This document shows, piece after piece, positions 1-8,806 of a stretch of DNA of 35,354 nt. The stretch's first letter is position 1. The number at the start of each line of letters is the position of its first letter. A model generated the notes under the pieces. It was not told where the DNA came from and made no database searches. It worked only from the letters and a program-made list of their open reading frames with translations. The translations under genes were made by a program, and so were the position numbers. Source of the stretch: Halomonas sp. (GTDB lineage: Bacteria; Pseudomonadota; Gammaproteobacteria; Pseudomonadales; Halomonadaceae); contig JAIVHM010000157.1 in NCBI GenBank assembly GCA_020201095.1, positions 1-35,354 on the forward strand, read 5' to 3'.

Positions 1-1709
1 CTACGCTCACCTTCGGCCACTTCGTCCAGGCTGTCTTCCATGCGGGCGGTAAACGAGAAGTCCATCAAGTCTGGGAAGGATTCCTTTAGGCGCTCCGTGA
101 CGATATCGCCGAGTTTTTCAGCATAGAACCGGCGGCTCTCTAGCTGAACGTAGCCGCGATCCTGGATCGTCGAAATAATCGAGGCGTAAGTCGAGGGACG
201 CCCGATACCCTGCTTTTCAAGCTCCTTAACCAGACTTGCTTCGGTGTAACGCGCGGGCGGCTTGGTGAAATGCTGCTGCGGGTCAAGGGCTTCAAGCGTC
301 ATGGGCGTGCCGGTTGGCAGATCCGGCAGACGCTGATCTTCATTTTTACCGCTGGGTTTCATCACCCGAGTGTAACCATCGAACTTCAGCACCCGGCCCT
401 TGGCACGTAATTCATAGCCATCGACATCAACACTCAGCGTGCTGGAAAGGTACTCGGCGGGCGTCATCTGACAAGCCACAAACTGGCGCCAGATAAGCTC
501 GTAGAGGCGCTCGGCATCACGCTCCATGCCGACCAGTTCTGTTGCCTGTCGGTCGACACTTGACGGACGAATCGCCTCGTGGGCCTCTTGGGCGCTTTCC
601 TTGCTGCTATACCGATTAGCTGCCTCGGGTAAATAACGCGGCCCGTATTCTTCACCGATAAAGGTGCGCACGTTGTCCACCGCATCTTTTGAAAGATTGG
701 TTGAATCGGTACGCATGTAGGTAATGTAGCCCGCCTCGTAAAGACGCTGAGCCATGGTCATGGTCTTTTTGACCGAGAACCCCAACCGCCCACTGGCGGC
801 CTGCTGCAGCGTCGAGGTAATGAAAGGTGCTGTCGGCTTCGAGCTGGTGGGTTTATCTTCCCGCGAGGTGATCGAAAGCGACGCGTTTCTGAGTCGTTCG
901 ATACGCGCCAGGGTGTCCTTTTCAGACGTTGGGCGGAAGGCCTTGCCATCCTGACGGGCCAGCGCGAAACGCACTTGCTCACCCTCCGGCGAAGCAAGAT
1001 CAGCGTGTACGTCCCAAAACTCTTCGGGAATAAAGGCCCGTATTTCACGCTCGCGCTCGACGATCAAGCGCACGGCAACGGACTGCACGCGGCCCGCCGA
1101 CAGGCCCCGGGCAATCTTGGCCCAAAGCAACGGCGACAGCATAAAGCCCACCACACGATCCAGAAAACGCCTGGCCTGCTGAGCTTCAACCCGCGGAATA
1201 TTAAGTGCCCCAGGGGCTTTAAAGGCATCCTGAATGGCGTTTTTGGTGATCTCGTTGAACACTACGCGCTTGTAGCGGCTGTCATCTCCGCCGATGGTTT
1301 CGCGCAGGTGCCAGGCAATGGCTTCCCCCTCGCGGTCCAAATCCGTTGCCAGATAAACGGCGTCGGCCTTTTCGGCTAGCTTCTTGAGTTCGGCAACGAC
1401 TTTTTCTTTACCGGGAAGCACTTCGTAATGTGCTTTCCAGCCGTTATTCGGGTCGATACCCATCCGCCGTATCAGCTGATCCTGCGCCTTGCGTTTTTTA
1501 TATTCGGCTTTTTCATCCGGCGACATTTTGCGTGTTGCCGCGGCTTGGCGAGCGCGCTCCTTGGGGTCAGAGGCTGCCTTACCTGAGCCGCTGGTCGGCA
1601 GGTCACGGATGTGACCCACGCTCGACTTCACGATGAAATCGTTGCCGAGGTATTTATTGATCGTCTTCGCTTTTGCAGGCGACTCGACGATGACCAGTGA
1701 CTTACCCAT
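1..1709 (-). CDS. topA: DNA topoisomerase I, N-terminal ~569 residues (3' end outside window)
   Basis: Type IA topoisomerase that relaxes negative supercoils by transient single-strand cleavage. The reading frame is open from the ATG at 1709 to the window edge. The product begins [17 protein letters not shown], the TOPRIM start of TopA, followed by the acidic TOPRIM motif [15 protein letters not shown]. The catalytic tyrosine lies in [10 protein letters not shown] (around 697-724), and a later block reads [14 protein letters not shown]. The last visible residues ([17 protein letters not shown]) align with the middle of E. coli TopA, so the missing part is the end of the core and the C-terminal zinc-ribbon region. 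I see no internal damage in the visible part. It reads towards the left edge, away from the DUF3141 gene, whose terminator lies just upstream. Family assignment is near certain. Confidence 0.97.
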   Translation of the reverse strand, partial: MGKSLVIVESPAKAKTINKYLGNDFIVKSSVGHIRDLPTSGSGKAASDPKERARQAAATRKMSPDEKAEYKKRKAQDQLIRRMGIDPNNGWKAHYEVLPGKEKVVAELKKLAEKADAVYLATDLDREGEAIAWHLRETIGGDDSRYKRVVFNEITKNAIQDAFKAPGALNIPRVEAQQARRFLDRVVGFMLSPLLWAKIARGLSAGRVQSVAVRLIVEREREIRAFIPEEFWDVHADLASPEGEQVRFALARQDGKAFRPTSEKDTLARIERLRNASLSITSREDKPTSSKPTAPFITSTLQQAASGRLGFSVKKTMTMAQRLYEAGYITYMRTDSTNLSKDAVDNVRTFIGEEYGPRYLPEAANRYSSKESAQEAHEAIRPSSVDRQATELVGMERDAERLYELIWRQFVACQMTPAEYLSSTLSVDVDGYELRAKGRVLKFDGYTRVMKPSGKNEDQRLPDLPTGTPMTLEALDPQQHFTKPPARYTEASLVKELEKQGIGRPSTYASIISTIQDRGYVQLESRRFYAEKLGDIVTERLKESFPDLMDFSFTARMEDSLDEVAEGER

Positions 1710-1940
1710 AGTGCTCCACTTTCTTAGTGCACACGCTGAGGTGCGATGAATACGTTGCCGCAACAGCCATCAGAACCGTGCGGGCGAAAAAATGCGCCTA
1801 CCCTACCCCAGCCCATAACGAAGCGCCAGTGGCGAGCACGAAGATATAGTCAACTCGATGGAGATGAATATCACGCTTTTCAATTAAGCTAGACACTAGA
1901 CTGCCGATCGCGCAACGGCAACCAAAAATCCCTTCCGCTC

Positions 1941-1972
1941 AAAGCAAACGCCCCTGCCATTAGGCAAGGGCG
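1941..1972 (-). terminator. Probable Rho-independent terminator after the DUF3141 gene
   Basis: On the minus strand a GC-rich stem (CGCCC/GGGCG extended by TGCC/GGCA, loop TAAT, 1949-1972) is followed by a T-rich but interrupted tract, TTTGCTTTG. It starts about 20 nt after the DUF3141 stop codon and would insulate topA, which lies further downstream on the same strand. The T tract is imperfect, so efficiency is uncertain. Confidence 0.6.
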
Positions 1973-1992
1973 TGGAGCACTCGGTTGAGCCG

Positions 1993-4329
1993 TTATTGCT
2001 TAGGCGGCGATTTACGCCGTGCTGTCTTGGGCTTCTTGGCATTCGCCGTAGATGCCTTGGCAGGCGCCGTTTGAAGAGTCTGCTGAGGCGTCTGCGGCGT
2101 TGACGCAACGGCTTTTTCAACTGGCCGAGCCTGATTAAACAGCTCACCCACTTGTGCAAAACGCGATGCGGCATGCTCAGAAAGCTCGCCACTTGCCGAC
2201 AGCACGTCCTCCAGATGCGACAGGTGAGCATCAATTTCAGCGTTAGTCTGTCCCTTGAGCAGCGTAGGCAAGGTGCTAAGCGCTTGCTCCCGATCCAGTT
2301 TCAGAATAAAGAACTGCTCTCGCACCAAGCTCTTGAAGTCGCTTAACTTGGCACTTGGCTCAAGCGCAGCTCGAGAAGCGCGTAGCCGCTTGAAGTTACG
2401 CTCGTCTGTCGCGGGCGCACCGCCCAGCACGTAAATCATGGCGCGCATGACCGCTTCATGCGCCCCGCCCTGGGCAATTTTTGCGAGCAACTCGTTCTCA
2501 CGCTGCTCAAGGAAGCGGCGGTGCTCCGGCTCATCACCGGGGCGACGGCGATGCACATGAGCGTCGCCGTAAAGCCCAACGGCGGCCTGCAACAGGGGTT
2601 GGCCGTAGATATCCATGAACATCCGCTCGGTGGCGCCGTCACGGGCATCGCGCCATGCATTCAGCCCTGACACGATCTGATCAGAGGCCATGCTTTCAAA
2701 CGCCTTGTAAAAGTTGTCCTTGCCCACCGGGTGACGCGACTGACGAACCTGTTCGGCCATCACGGGCAGCGGCACACTCATTGGGTTTCGGTCAGACAGC
2801 AGCTTGTAGCCCAAGCGAATGGGGTGCATACGGCGGATCCAGCGTGCGGCTTCAGGGGTCATGACCGCCTGCAGCCAGGGCTGCATATAAAGCCTTTCGG
2901 AAATACGCGCCACGGTCGCAAAACGCCGATCGTCTTCGGGCTTGTGCATGACTTCACGATCAAGCTCTTTAAAATCACGTGGCGAAAATTCAAGCAGATA
3001 GTCGCGTTCGAGGCTCTCACCGTCGTGGCGGTCATCGGCATGCGTAATCGTGGTTTCGTACAGCCCCGGCGGCATCACATCGATATAATCCATGTTAGCA
3101 GTGAACTCAGTATGCTCTTTGCGCGACACGCTGCTCGACACGAAGATGCCCAGGTGGCCAGTCGTATCATGCTGGCAATAAACAATGGTCTGCTCATTGG
3201 CAATGATATCTTTTTCATCTTCGTATAAATCACGGATCCAACCCAGCGCCTGAGGCGGCGGGGTAATATCATCGCCCCGCGAGCAGAACACTACCACCGG
3301 CGAACGCACATTGCGCAAGTCGATCCGACGACCGTCACGGGTGACCAGTTGTGCGGTAGACAGCCGGTTGCCGACAAACAGGTTGTCGACGATATACTGA
3401 ATCTCTTCACCGCCGAGAACGACGTGACCGCCCCACCAGCGCTCAAACTCGAGATAGCGATTTGCCTCAGTATCAATGTTGTCGAACAGGTGATACTGCT
3501 TTTTCCAATGGGTATTCGCCGGGTTGAGACGTTCGAAATTCTGCACTAGCCAGGCACCATCGAACAGGCCGTTACCCAGATCACTGGTCATCGCGGTTAT
3601 CCAGCTACCGCCGGACATGCCACCGGTATAGCGCATGGGTGCCTTGCCATGCTCGCCAGCCCAATACGAAAGCGGCGCACCGGCGATCAGAATCGGGCCG
3701 AAAACCTCAGGCTCAAGGGCCGCCGCCATCATGATCTGCCAACCCGCCTGGCAATTGCCGACCACCATCGGCTTTTCACTGGTTTCAGGGTGCCGCTCGA
3801 TTACATGACGCAGAAACGCTACTTCAGACTCGACCACATCCTCAACCGTTTGTCCGGGCTCAGGAAACGGCAGGAAACCGATAAAGTAGCAGGGATGGCC
3901 AGCTCTTAGCGCGACACCAAGCTCGCTGTCAGGCTTGAAACCACCGATGCCGGGACCGTGACCAGCACGCGGGTCGACCACCACAAAAGGACGGCTCTCC
4001 GGGTCTGTTTCAATACCTTCAGGTGGGATAACGCGTAGCAGCTCGTAGTTGGTGGGCTGCGGTAATGTACGTCCATCTACCAATACTTCGGTATCAAACC
4101 CCAGCACACTAGGCTTAGTCTGTTCCATGTGCGCCAAATATTGGTTACCGCGCTCGCGCATCACGTCCAAGTAAAGCACGCTACGCTCAACGCTATCTCG
4201 CCAGTAATCAAACGCGGCACGGCCAAATCCGAAGGGGTCAAACATAGTGGCCATGGCATCACTGACAGATGCCGTCGTTTGATCTTGGTTAGTCTGAGTG
4301 GGCAGTAGAGGGTTAGCGAAGAAATTCAT
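1993..4329 (-). CDS. DUF3141 protein, poly(3-hydroxyalkanoate) synthase-like alpha/beta hydrolase
   Basis: A 778-residue protein of the DUF3141 family, related to the alpha/beta-hydrolase fold of PHA synthases. The frame extends upstream to 4506, but the start at 4329 is preferred: it follows GGGAGA at good spacing and begins MNFFANPLLP, whereas the upstream extension is not protein-like. The elbow motif GNCQAG (residues 191-196, Cys193) matches the G-x-C-x-G lipase box of PhaC, so a cysteine nucleophile is plausible. It is preceded by a DPRAGHGPGIGG block (119-130). The last ~45 residues are rich in Pro, Ala, Thr and Lys and end strongly basic, resembling the tails of PhaF-type phasins. No phaA, phaB or phaC neighbour is present. 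Real PHA synthase activity is unproven; members are usually annotated as DUF3141 only. Confidence 0.85.
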   Translation of the reverse strand: MNFFANPLLPTQTNQDQTTASVSDAMATMFDPFGFGRAAFDYWRDSVERSVLYLDVMRERGNQYLAHMEQTKPSVLGFDTEVLVDGRTLPQPTNYELLRVIPPEGIETDPESRPFVVVDPRAGHGPGIGGFKPDSELGVALRAGHPCYFIGFLPFPEPGQTVEDVVESEVAFLRHVIERHPETSEKPMVVGNCQAGWQIMMAAALEPEVFGPILIAGAPLSYWAGEHGKAPMRYTGGMSGGSWITAMTSDLGNGLFDGAWLVQNFERLNPANTHWKKQYHLFDNIDTEANRYLEFERWWGGHVVLGGEEIQYIVDNLFVGNRLSTAQLVTRDGRRIDLRNVRSPVVVFCSRGDDITPPPQALGWIRDLYEDEKDIIANEQTIVYCQHDTTGHLGIFVSSSVSRKEHTEFTANMDYIDVMPPGLYETTITHADDRHDGESLERDYLLEFSPRDFKELDREVMHKPEDDRRFATVARISERLYMQPWLQAVMTPEAARWIRRMHPIRLGYKLLSDRNPMSVPLPVMAEQVRQSRHPVGKDNFYKAFESMASDQIVSGLNAWRDARDGATERMFMDIYGQPLLQAAVGLYGDAHVHRRRPGDEPEHRRFLEQRENELLAKIAQGGAHEAVMRAMIYVLGGAPATDERNFKRLRASRAALEPSAKLSDFKSLVREQFFILKLDREQALSTLPTLLKGQTNAEIDAHLSHLEDVLSASGELSEHAASRFAQVGELFNQARPVEKAVASTPQTPQQTLQTAPAKASTANAKKPKTARRKSPPKQ

Positions 4330-4622
4330 AGAGTCTCCCATTGGATTGATGCGGTAGCATCGAACCCGAAAGCAATGATGCTGCAACGCAATATAGTTTA
4401 GGCCTTTCCCCGCATCACGTCGATGCCTAACGCTGACCCATTGGTATAATCTATTACCGACGCATGGAAGACTGACCGTCGCTACGCAGCCTGCGGTGTC
4501 ATGCAAAAGCCAACCTATGTTACATTACTCATTACTACCTACGTATCAATTGGCATGCAGTCGAATATGGCTTACATCGCCGCGTGACATTGCCTGCCGC
4601 CCAGTAGAGAGGCTCTCTCGCT

Positions 4623-5678
4623 ATGAGCAATAACACCTCGCCACGTGTCCCCAGCGGTGAAAAATTCCGTAATGAACACGGCATGACGGTGATTAAAGAT
4701 GGCATGAAACAGCGCAAAGCAGACGCTGATGCCCCTTTTTTGGATCGCAAGCCCAAATGGCTGCGCGCTCAAATCCCAGGTGGCGAGCGTTTTGAGGCGG
4801 TCAAAAAGAATGTGGCCAACCATCGGCTAAGCACTGTCTGCGCTGAATCCCACTGCCCTAACATGGGCGAGTGCTGGAGCAATGGCACGGCAACCATCAT
4901 GCTGATGGGCTCGGTATGCACCCGCGCCTGTCGTTTCTGTGCCGTCGATACAGGTAATCCGAAAGGCTGGCTCGACCATGAAGAGCCAGACAATACGGCA
5001 AAATCAGTCGAGTTGATGGGCCTGCGCTATATCGTACTTACCTCGGTGGATCGCGACGATTTAGACGACGGTGGCGCCAGCCACTACGCCAACTGTATTC
5101 GCGCCATTAAAGCGCGCACCCCTCATGTCGTGGTTGAAGCACTAACACCGGATTTTGACGGTGTGCCTTCGGCAATTGAACAAGTCGCTGATTCAGGATT
5201 GGAGGTCTTTGCCCAAAACGTCGAAACGGTTGAACGCTTAACGAGCCGTGTGCGTGACCCGCGTGCGGGTTACCGCAAGACGCTGGACGTTCTTGCCCAT
5301 GCAAAACGCTACCGTCCCGACGTGATCACCAAGACCAGCTTGATGCTCGGCCTGGGCGAGACCGACGAGGAGATTCTTCAGACATTCGACGATCTGCGCG
5401 AAATTGGCGTCGACATCGTGACCCTGGGGCAATATCTTCGCCCAACCAAGAACCATCTGCCGGTTGAGCGTTGGGTAACGCCTGAAGAATTTGATCGCTA
5501 TCGCGAAATCGGTCTTGAGAAAGGCTTTATGGAAGTGCCATCAGGCCCGCTTGTTCGCTCAAGCTACCGGGCTGACCGCGTGTTTGAAAAGAACAACCTT
5601 GGTCTTGCGTCGCCAGCGGCGGTGCCCGGTCAAGAAGAGCCGGATCCCAATATCATACCGGCACTCAATGTCGGCTAA
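4623..5678 (+). CDS. lipA: Lipoyl synthase (radical SAM)
   Basis: Inserts two sulfur atoms into protein-bound octanoyl groups to make lipoyl cofactor for 2-oxoacid dehydrogenases and the glycine cleavage system. The 351-residue product is about 30 residues longer than E. coli LipA, through an N-terminal extension. It carries the auxiliary-cluster cysteines in C-x4-C-x5-C (Cys73, Cys78, Cys84) and the radical-SAM cysteines in C-x3-C-x2-C (Cys99, Cys103, Cys106). The C-terminal RSSY motif that ligates the auxiliary cluster is present. AGAGAGG, about 10 nt before the ATG, is a plausible ribosome site and sits in a short symmetric AGAGAG-G-CTCTCT element. It is convergent with lipB, which is broken here, so LipA appears intact without its usual octanoyl supplier in this window. 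Confidence 0.97.
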   Translation: MSNNTSPRVPSGEKFRNEHGMTVIKDGMKQRKADADAPFLDRKPKWLRAQIPGGERFEAVKKNVANHRLSTVCAESHCPNMGECWSNGTATIMLMGSVCTRACRFCAVDTGNPKGWLDHEEPDNTAKSVELMGLRYIVLTSVDRDDLDDGGASHYANCIRAIKARTPHVVVEALTPDFDGVPSAIEQVADSGLEVFAQNVETVERLTSRVRDPRAGYRKTLDVLAHAKRYRPDVITKTSLMLGLGETDEEILQTFDDLREIGVDIVTLGQYLRPTKNHLPVERWVTPEEFDRYREIGLEKGFMEVPSGPLVRSSYRADRVFEKNNLGLASPAAVPGQEEPDPNIIPALNVG

Positions 5679-5692
5679 TGAGCCCCACCAGC

Positions 5693-5716
5693 CCACCGCT
5701 ATGCAATCAGCGGTGG
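5693..5716. terminator. Possible hairpin between convergent lipA and lipB
   Basis: A perfect 8-bp inverted repeat (CCACCGCT / AGCGGTGG, 8-nt loop) spans the lipB stop codon and lies 15 nt beyond the lipA stop. It has no clear T tract in either direction, so it may be a weak bidirectional terminator or an RNA 3'-end stabiliser. Confidence 0.4.
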
Positions 5717-6200
5717 CGGTTGCACGGCCGTTACCAGCGAACGATTTAACTGGGCGGCCAGCGCCTCAGCCAACTTTTCGCCTACCCGGTGGTCGCTTGG
5801 TAATGCCACGCAATCAGCGAGACGCGTCATCGGCATGCCCACATAGCCACACGGATTGATGTAAGAAAAAGGCGTCAGATCTCCGTCGACATTGAGCGCT
5901 ACCCCGTACACCAAGCTTACCTCGCCGTACATCAAGCAACGGATATAGCACCACCTGGCCAGGGCCATGGTAGGTCACCTGCCCGCCTCGGTCGGTCTGC
6001 ACGACCGGGATATCGCCCGGCATCAACACATGCTCAGGCTTACCGGCCTGGCCCTGGGTAAACACTGGGTCGTGCTCCACCAGCCAGAATTGATCAGGCG
6101 TTTGCGGATCGCGGTGGTCGGTCAACGAACGCATGGCCTGCCAGACTGGCAGATAAGGCCTTCGGCCCAGCACATGCAGCTCGATGGGGGGGGCAGACAT
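5699..6200 (-). pseudogene. lipB: Octanoyl-ACP:protein N-octanoyltransferase, broken by an internal deletion
   Basis: LipB transfers octanoate from ACP to lipoyl domains, the step before LipA. The first frame (5814-6200) has the normal N-terminal half, including [16 protein letters not shown] and [14 protein letters not shown], and reaches KLGVR. The rest of the protein is in another frame (from about 5910 down to 5699): [14 protein letters not shown], then INPCGYVGM with the catalytic cysteine. Compared with E. coli LipB (213 residues), about 50 residues are missing at the junction (about 5901-5915), including the catalytic lysine segment (KICSLGLR in E. coli), and the frame is lost. The start codon overlaps the ybeD stop (TAATG), and a C8 run on the coding strand (6186-6193) follows the start closely. 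It could be a true pseudogene or a sequence/assembly error. Confidence 0.88.
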
Positions 6201-6511
6201 TACACCACCATATGCACAAGGCCAGTGGCTTTCAGCTCGTCAAACAGTTGCTTCAGCTGTTGTTCACCGGTTGCCGTGATCGTGACCCTCACTGATTGAA
6301 AGCGCCCGTTGCGGCTATCGATGACCTGCATCGTCGTTTCGTCAAAGTCGGGCGCGTGTCGAACAATCACCTGGCAAACCCGCGCCGGGAAATCCTCAGT
6401 AGCGTCGCCCACGACTTTTAACGGATAGGGGCACGGAAAGCTGATCTTGGGTGCCTCTTGTTCCGCTGGCTGTCGCAGATCGCGAAAGCTGTTTTGACCA
6501 CCTTTTGACAT
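6200..6511 (-). CDS. ybeD: DUF493 family protein YbeD
   Basis: A small conserved protein (103 residues from the preferred start) of the DUF493/YbeD family, which has an ACT-like fold and sits between dacA and lipB in many gammaproteobacteria. Its molecular role is not settled. The core motif [13 protein letters not shown] and the C-terminal VHMVV match the family. The frame could begin at 6541, but the start at 6511 (MSKGGQNSF) fits the family length and has GTGAG upstream; the extra 10 residues look non-native. It lies 58 nt after dacA and overlaps lipB by one base (TAATG), as in the E. coli dacA-ybeD-lipB arrangement. Confidence 0.9.
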   Translation of the reverse strand: MSKGGQNSFRDLRQPAEQEAPKISFPCPYPLKVVGDATEDFPARVCQVIVRHAPDFDETTMQVIDSRNGRFQSVRVTITATGEQQLKQLFDELKATGLVHMVV

Positions 6512-6569
6512 AACTAACTCACTGGTTTGGCAAATGATCATCTGACTTAGGCAGCAAAATAACCGGCAA

Positions 6570-7769
6570 TCAGTCAGTAAAATTACCGATCAGATTAGAG
6601 AAAAAACGCCGCACCTGATCAAGTAACTGCTTGAAAAAGCCGCCTTCTTCAGCGTCTTCTAATGCCACCAACTGGCGCTCACCGACAACGTTGTCGCCCA
6701 TGTGGATCTCAAGCGTACCGACTTCGTCGCCGACGCTCAGCGGCGCCTGGAGTTCAGTATCGAGATTCAAACGCGCGCGTAGCTCGTCATTACGGTTACG
6801 CGGTAACGTCATGGTGACGTCTTCATCCACCCCAACACGAATCTCATTGATATCACCACCCCATACACGTGGCGTGGCAAGCACGGCACCACGCTCGTAC
6901 AAATTCATGGTTTCAAAAAACCGGAAGCCGTAGCTGAGCAGTTTTTGAGTTTCCTGGGCACGAGCCTCTTCAGAGTCGGTTCCCATGACCACGGAAATCA
7001 ACCGCATATCGTCTCGCTTAGCCGAAGAAACCAGCCCGTAACCTGCCTCGGACGTCCAACCGGTTTTCAGGCCATCGACCGATGGGTCACGCCACAACAG
7101 GCGGTTTCGATTAGGCTGGTCAATACCGCCAAAGACAAAGTTACGCTCGGAATAGATCGCGTAATGCTCGGGATAGTCATTGATGATGTGTTGGGTCAGA
7201 AGCGCCATGTCGTGGGCGGACGAATAATGATTTTCGCCCGGCAGCCCCGTCGGGTTTTCGAAATTGGAGTTCTTCATACCCAGTCGCGCAGCATGCTGAT
7301 TCATCAAGTCGGCAAACGGCGCTTCGCCCCCCGCCAAATGCTCAGCCATTGCCACGCTTGCATCGTTGCCAGATACGATAATGATACCGTGCAGCAAATC
7401 TTCGACGGCGATCTGGTCACCGACTTCAACAAACATTTTCGAGCCGCCTGTGCGCCACGCTTTTTCGCTGATGCTCACTTCGTCATCAAGTGAAATACTG
7501 CCCCGATCCAGCTCACGCTCTACCAGATAGGCGGTCATTAACTTGGTCAAACTGGCCGGTGGCAGGCGCTCATCAGCATTCTGCTCGGCCAGAATTTCAC
7601 CGCTATCTGCGTCCATCAGTATCCACGACTTAGCCGCTAACTGCGGCGGTGCCGGGATGATCGTTTGCGGCTGGGGTACCTCTTGGGCACTGACGGCCGG
7701 GGTAACCACCATTGCCGCCGCCAAAACACACAGCCGAGCAGAAGAAAATAAAGCGTTAAACACATTCAT
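6570..7769 (-). CDS. dacA: D-alanyl-D-alanine carboxypeptidase (PBP5/6 type)
   Basis: Periplasmic, membrane-tethered penicillin-binding protein that removes the terminal D-Ala from peptidoglycan stem peptides. The 399 residues begin with a signal peptide, likely cleaved near AVSA-QE (residue 28). The active-site motifs are SLTK (Ser73, Lys76), SGN (133-135) and KTG (235-237). A C-terminal beta domain follows, and the last ~22 residues (FFKQLLDQVRRFFSNLIGNF) form the amphipathic helix that anchors PBP5 to the inner membrane. Length matches E. coli DacA (403). A strong terminator-like hairpin lies between rlpA and this gene, so dacA-ybeD-lipB may be partly uncoupled from the upstream cluster. 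No damage is seen. Confidence 0.96.
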   Translation of the reverse strand: MNVFNALFSSARLCVLAAAMVVTPAVSAQEVPQPQTIIPAPPQLAAKSWILMDADSGEILAEQNADERLPPASLTKLMTAYLVERELDRGSISLDDEVSISEKAWRTGGSKMFVEVGDQIAVEDLLHGIIIVSGNDASVAMAEHLAGGEAPFADLMNQHAARLGMKNSNFENPTGLPGENHYSSAHDMALLTQHIINDYPEHYAIYSERNFVFGGIDQPNRNRLLWRDPSVDGLKTGWTSEAGYGLVSSAKRDDMRLISVVMGTDSEEARAQETQKLLSYGFRFFETMNLYERGAVLATPRVWGGDINEIRVGVDEDVTMTLPRNRNDELRARLNLDTELQAPLSVGDEVGTLEIHMGDNVVGERQLVALEDAEEGGFFKQLLDQVRRFFSNLIGNFTD

Positions 7770-7790
7770 TATGACAGTCTCATTAACTTG

Positions 7791-7816
7791 AAAAAAACGC
7801 GCTCATCAGTGCGCGT
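7791..7816 (-). terminator. Rho-independent terminator after rlpA
   Basis: On the minus strand the stem ACGCGC/GCGCGT (8-nt loop) is followed at once by a run of seven T. It sits 21 nt after the rlpA stop and about 21 nt before the dacA ATG, leaving almost no room for a separate dacA promoter downstream of it. This is compatible with partial read-through or attenuation within the cluster. Confidence 0.75.
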
Positions 7817-7837
7817 CAATATAATAACGGTGGGCAA

Positions 7838-8806
7838 TTATCGCACGATAAACACATCGGTAAAGCCCGCATCGTGTAACGCTTTGCGAGCGTCGCTCTC
7901 TTGATCAACGGCGACGGGGCCCACTTGTACCCGATAAACCTCATCATCTTCGTCGACACGCACATCGTGAGGTATCGCATCGCTTAGCTGTGATCGCATT
8001 TGCTGAGCTGTTTGGGAACTACCCAAGGCGGCAATTTGTAAATAAATGGTCTCGTCACTTGGCTCACTAGGCGGATTATCGCTGTTGCGCTCAGCTGCTT
8101 CCGAGGATGTCGCCGTCATTTTTTCAGGCGCCGCGTTAGGCTCAGAATTGCCACCCGAACGCTGAGCCTGCCAGCGTTTGGCGTCTATCGCTTCAACTTT
8201 CACCTCGCCGGTACCTTCATCCAGAATGTCCAGCCTGGCCGCCGCCGCGTACGACAGGTCTATTTCACGATCGCTGTGGAAAGGGCCTCGGTCATTAACC
8301 CTGACAATCACCGACTGTCCATTGCGTTCGTTGGTTACCCGGGCATAGGAGGGAAGCGGTAGCGAACGGTGCGCCGCCGACATTTTGTACATGTCGTAGA
8401 TTTCACCGTTTGATGTTGCGTAACCGTGAAACTTTTCACCGTACCAAGAGGCACGACCTTGATTGCTGTACCCATCGGCACTCGGCAGGACATTATAAGT
8501 TTTGCCCCACACTTCGTAAGTCGACCGATTACCGGCCCTGGAACGGGGCTCGTCGCGGGGCTCGGCATCAGGTACGTCGGACACATCCGGTGGCTCAAGA
8601 GGATAGGCATCACCGCTCATGGCGTAACGTCCGCCTGCGGTATCACGGTCGTTACCGTCCTTGCTCCGCTCAGCACTGTCCTCTGTGCGGTTTTGTGCAG
8701 ATTGGCTAGAGCCACTCGTGGGTTCGTGACTCGCACAGCCGCTGACCACCGAGAGCACCAAGGCCGCCCATCCTAATCGCTGACAGACTTTAATGTAATG
8801 CATCAT
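7838..8806 (-). CDS. rlpA: Septal-ring lytic transglycosylase RlpA, lipoprotein with SPOR domain
   Basis: Outer-membrane lipoprotein that, in characterised homologues such as P. aeruginosa, cleaves denuded peptidoglycan at the septum. The 322-residue product starts with a lipoprotein signal, lipobox VVSG-Cys near residue 24. A Ser/Asp/Glu-rich linker follows, then the double-psi beta-barrel domain containing GRASWYGEKFHGYATSNGE and RVNDRGPF. A C-terminal SPOR domain (about 250-322, IYLQIAALGSS to DVFIVR) should direct it to septal glycan. Its ATG overlaps the stop of the second mltB frame (ATGA), suggesting translational coupling in the ancestral operon. A second ATG immediately after the first is an equally possible start. 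Confidence 0.94.
   Translation of the reverse strand: MMHYIKVCQRLGWAALVLSVVSGCASHEPTSGSSQSAQNRTEDSAERSKDGNDRDTAGGRYAMSGDAYPLEPPDVSDVPDAEPRDEPRSRAGNRSTYEVWGKTYNVLPSADGYSNQGRASWYGEKFHGYATSNGEIYDMYKMSAAHRSLPLPSYARVTNERNGQSVIVRVNDRGPFHSDREIDLSYAAAARLDILDEGTGEVKVEAIDAKRWQAQRSGGNSEPNAAPEKMTATSSEAAERNSDNPPSEPSDETIYLQIAALGSSQTAQQMRSQLSDAIPHDVRVDEDDEVYRVQVGPVAVDQESDARKALHDAGFTDVFIVR

Noticed and set aside
975-1379. 134-codon plus-strand ORF opposite topA
   Set aside because: It is the complement of conserved topA core sequence; a shadow.
4330-4506. 59-codon upstream extension of the DUF3141 frame
   Set aside because: No ribosome site at 4506, composition unlike the protein, and a good ribosome site (GGGAGA) directly before the start at 4329.
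4606-4618. AGAGAG-G-CTCTCT symmetric element before lipA as a regulatory hairpin
   Set aside because: Arms are too short and the centre is one base, so it cannot form a stable RNA loop at full length; part of it is simply the ribosome site.
5491-5859. 122-codon plus-strand ORF over the ends of lipA and lipB
   Set aside because: It overlaps two recognised genes in the wrong frame and has no family-like motif.
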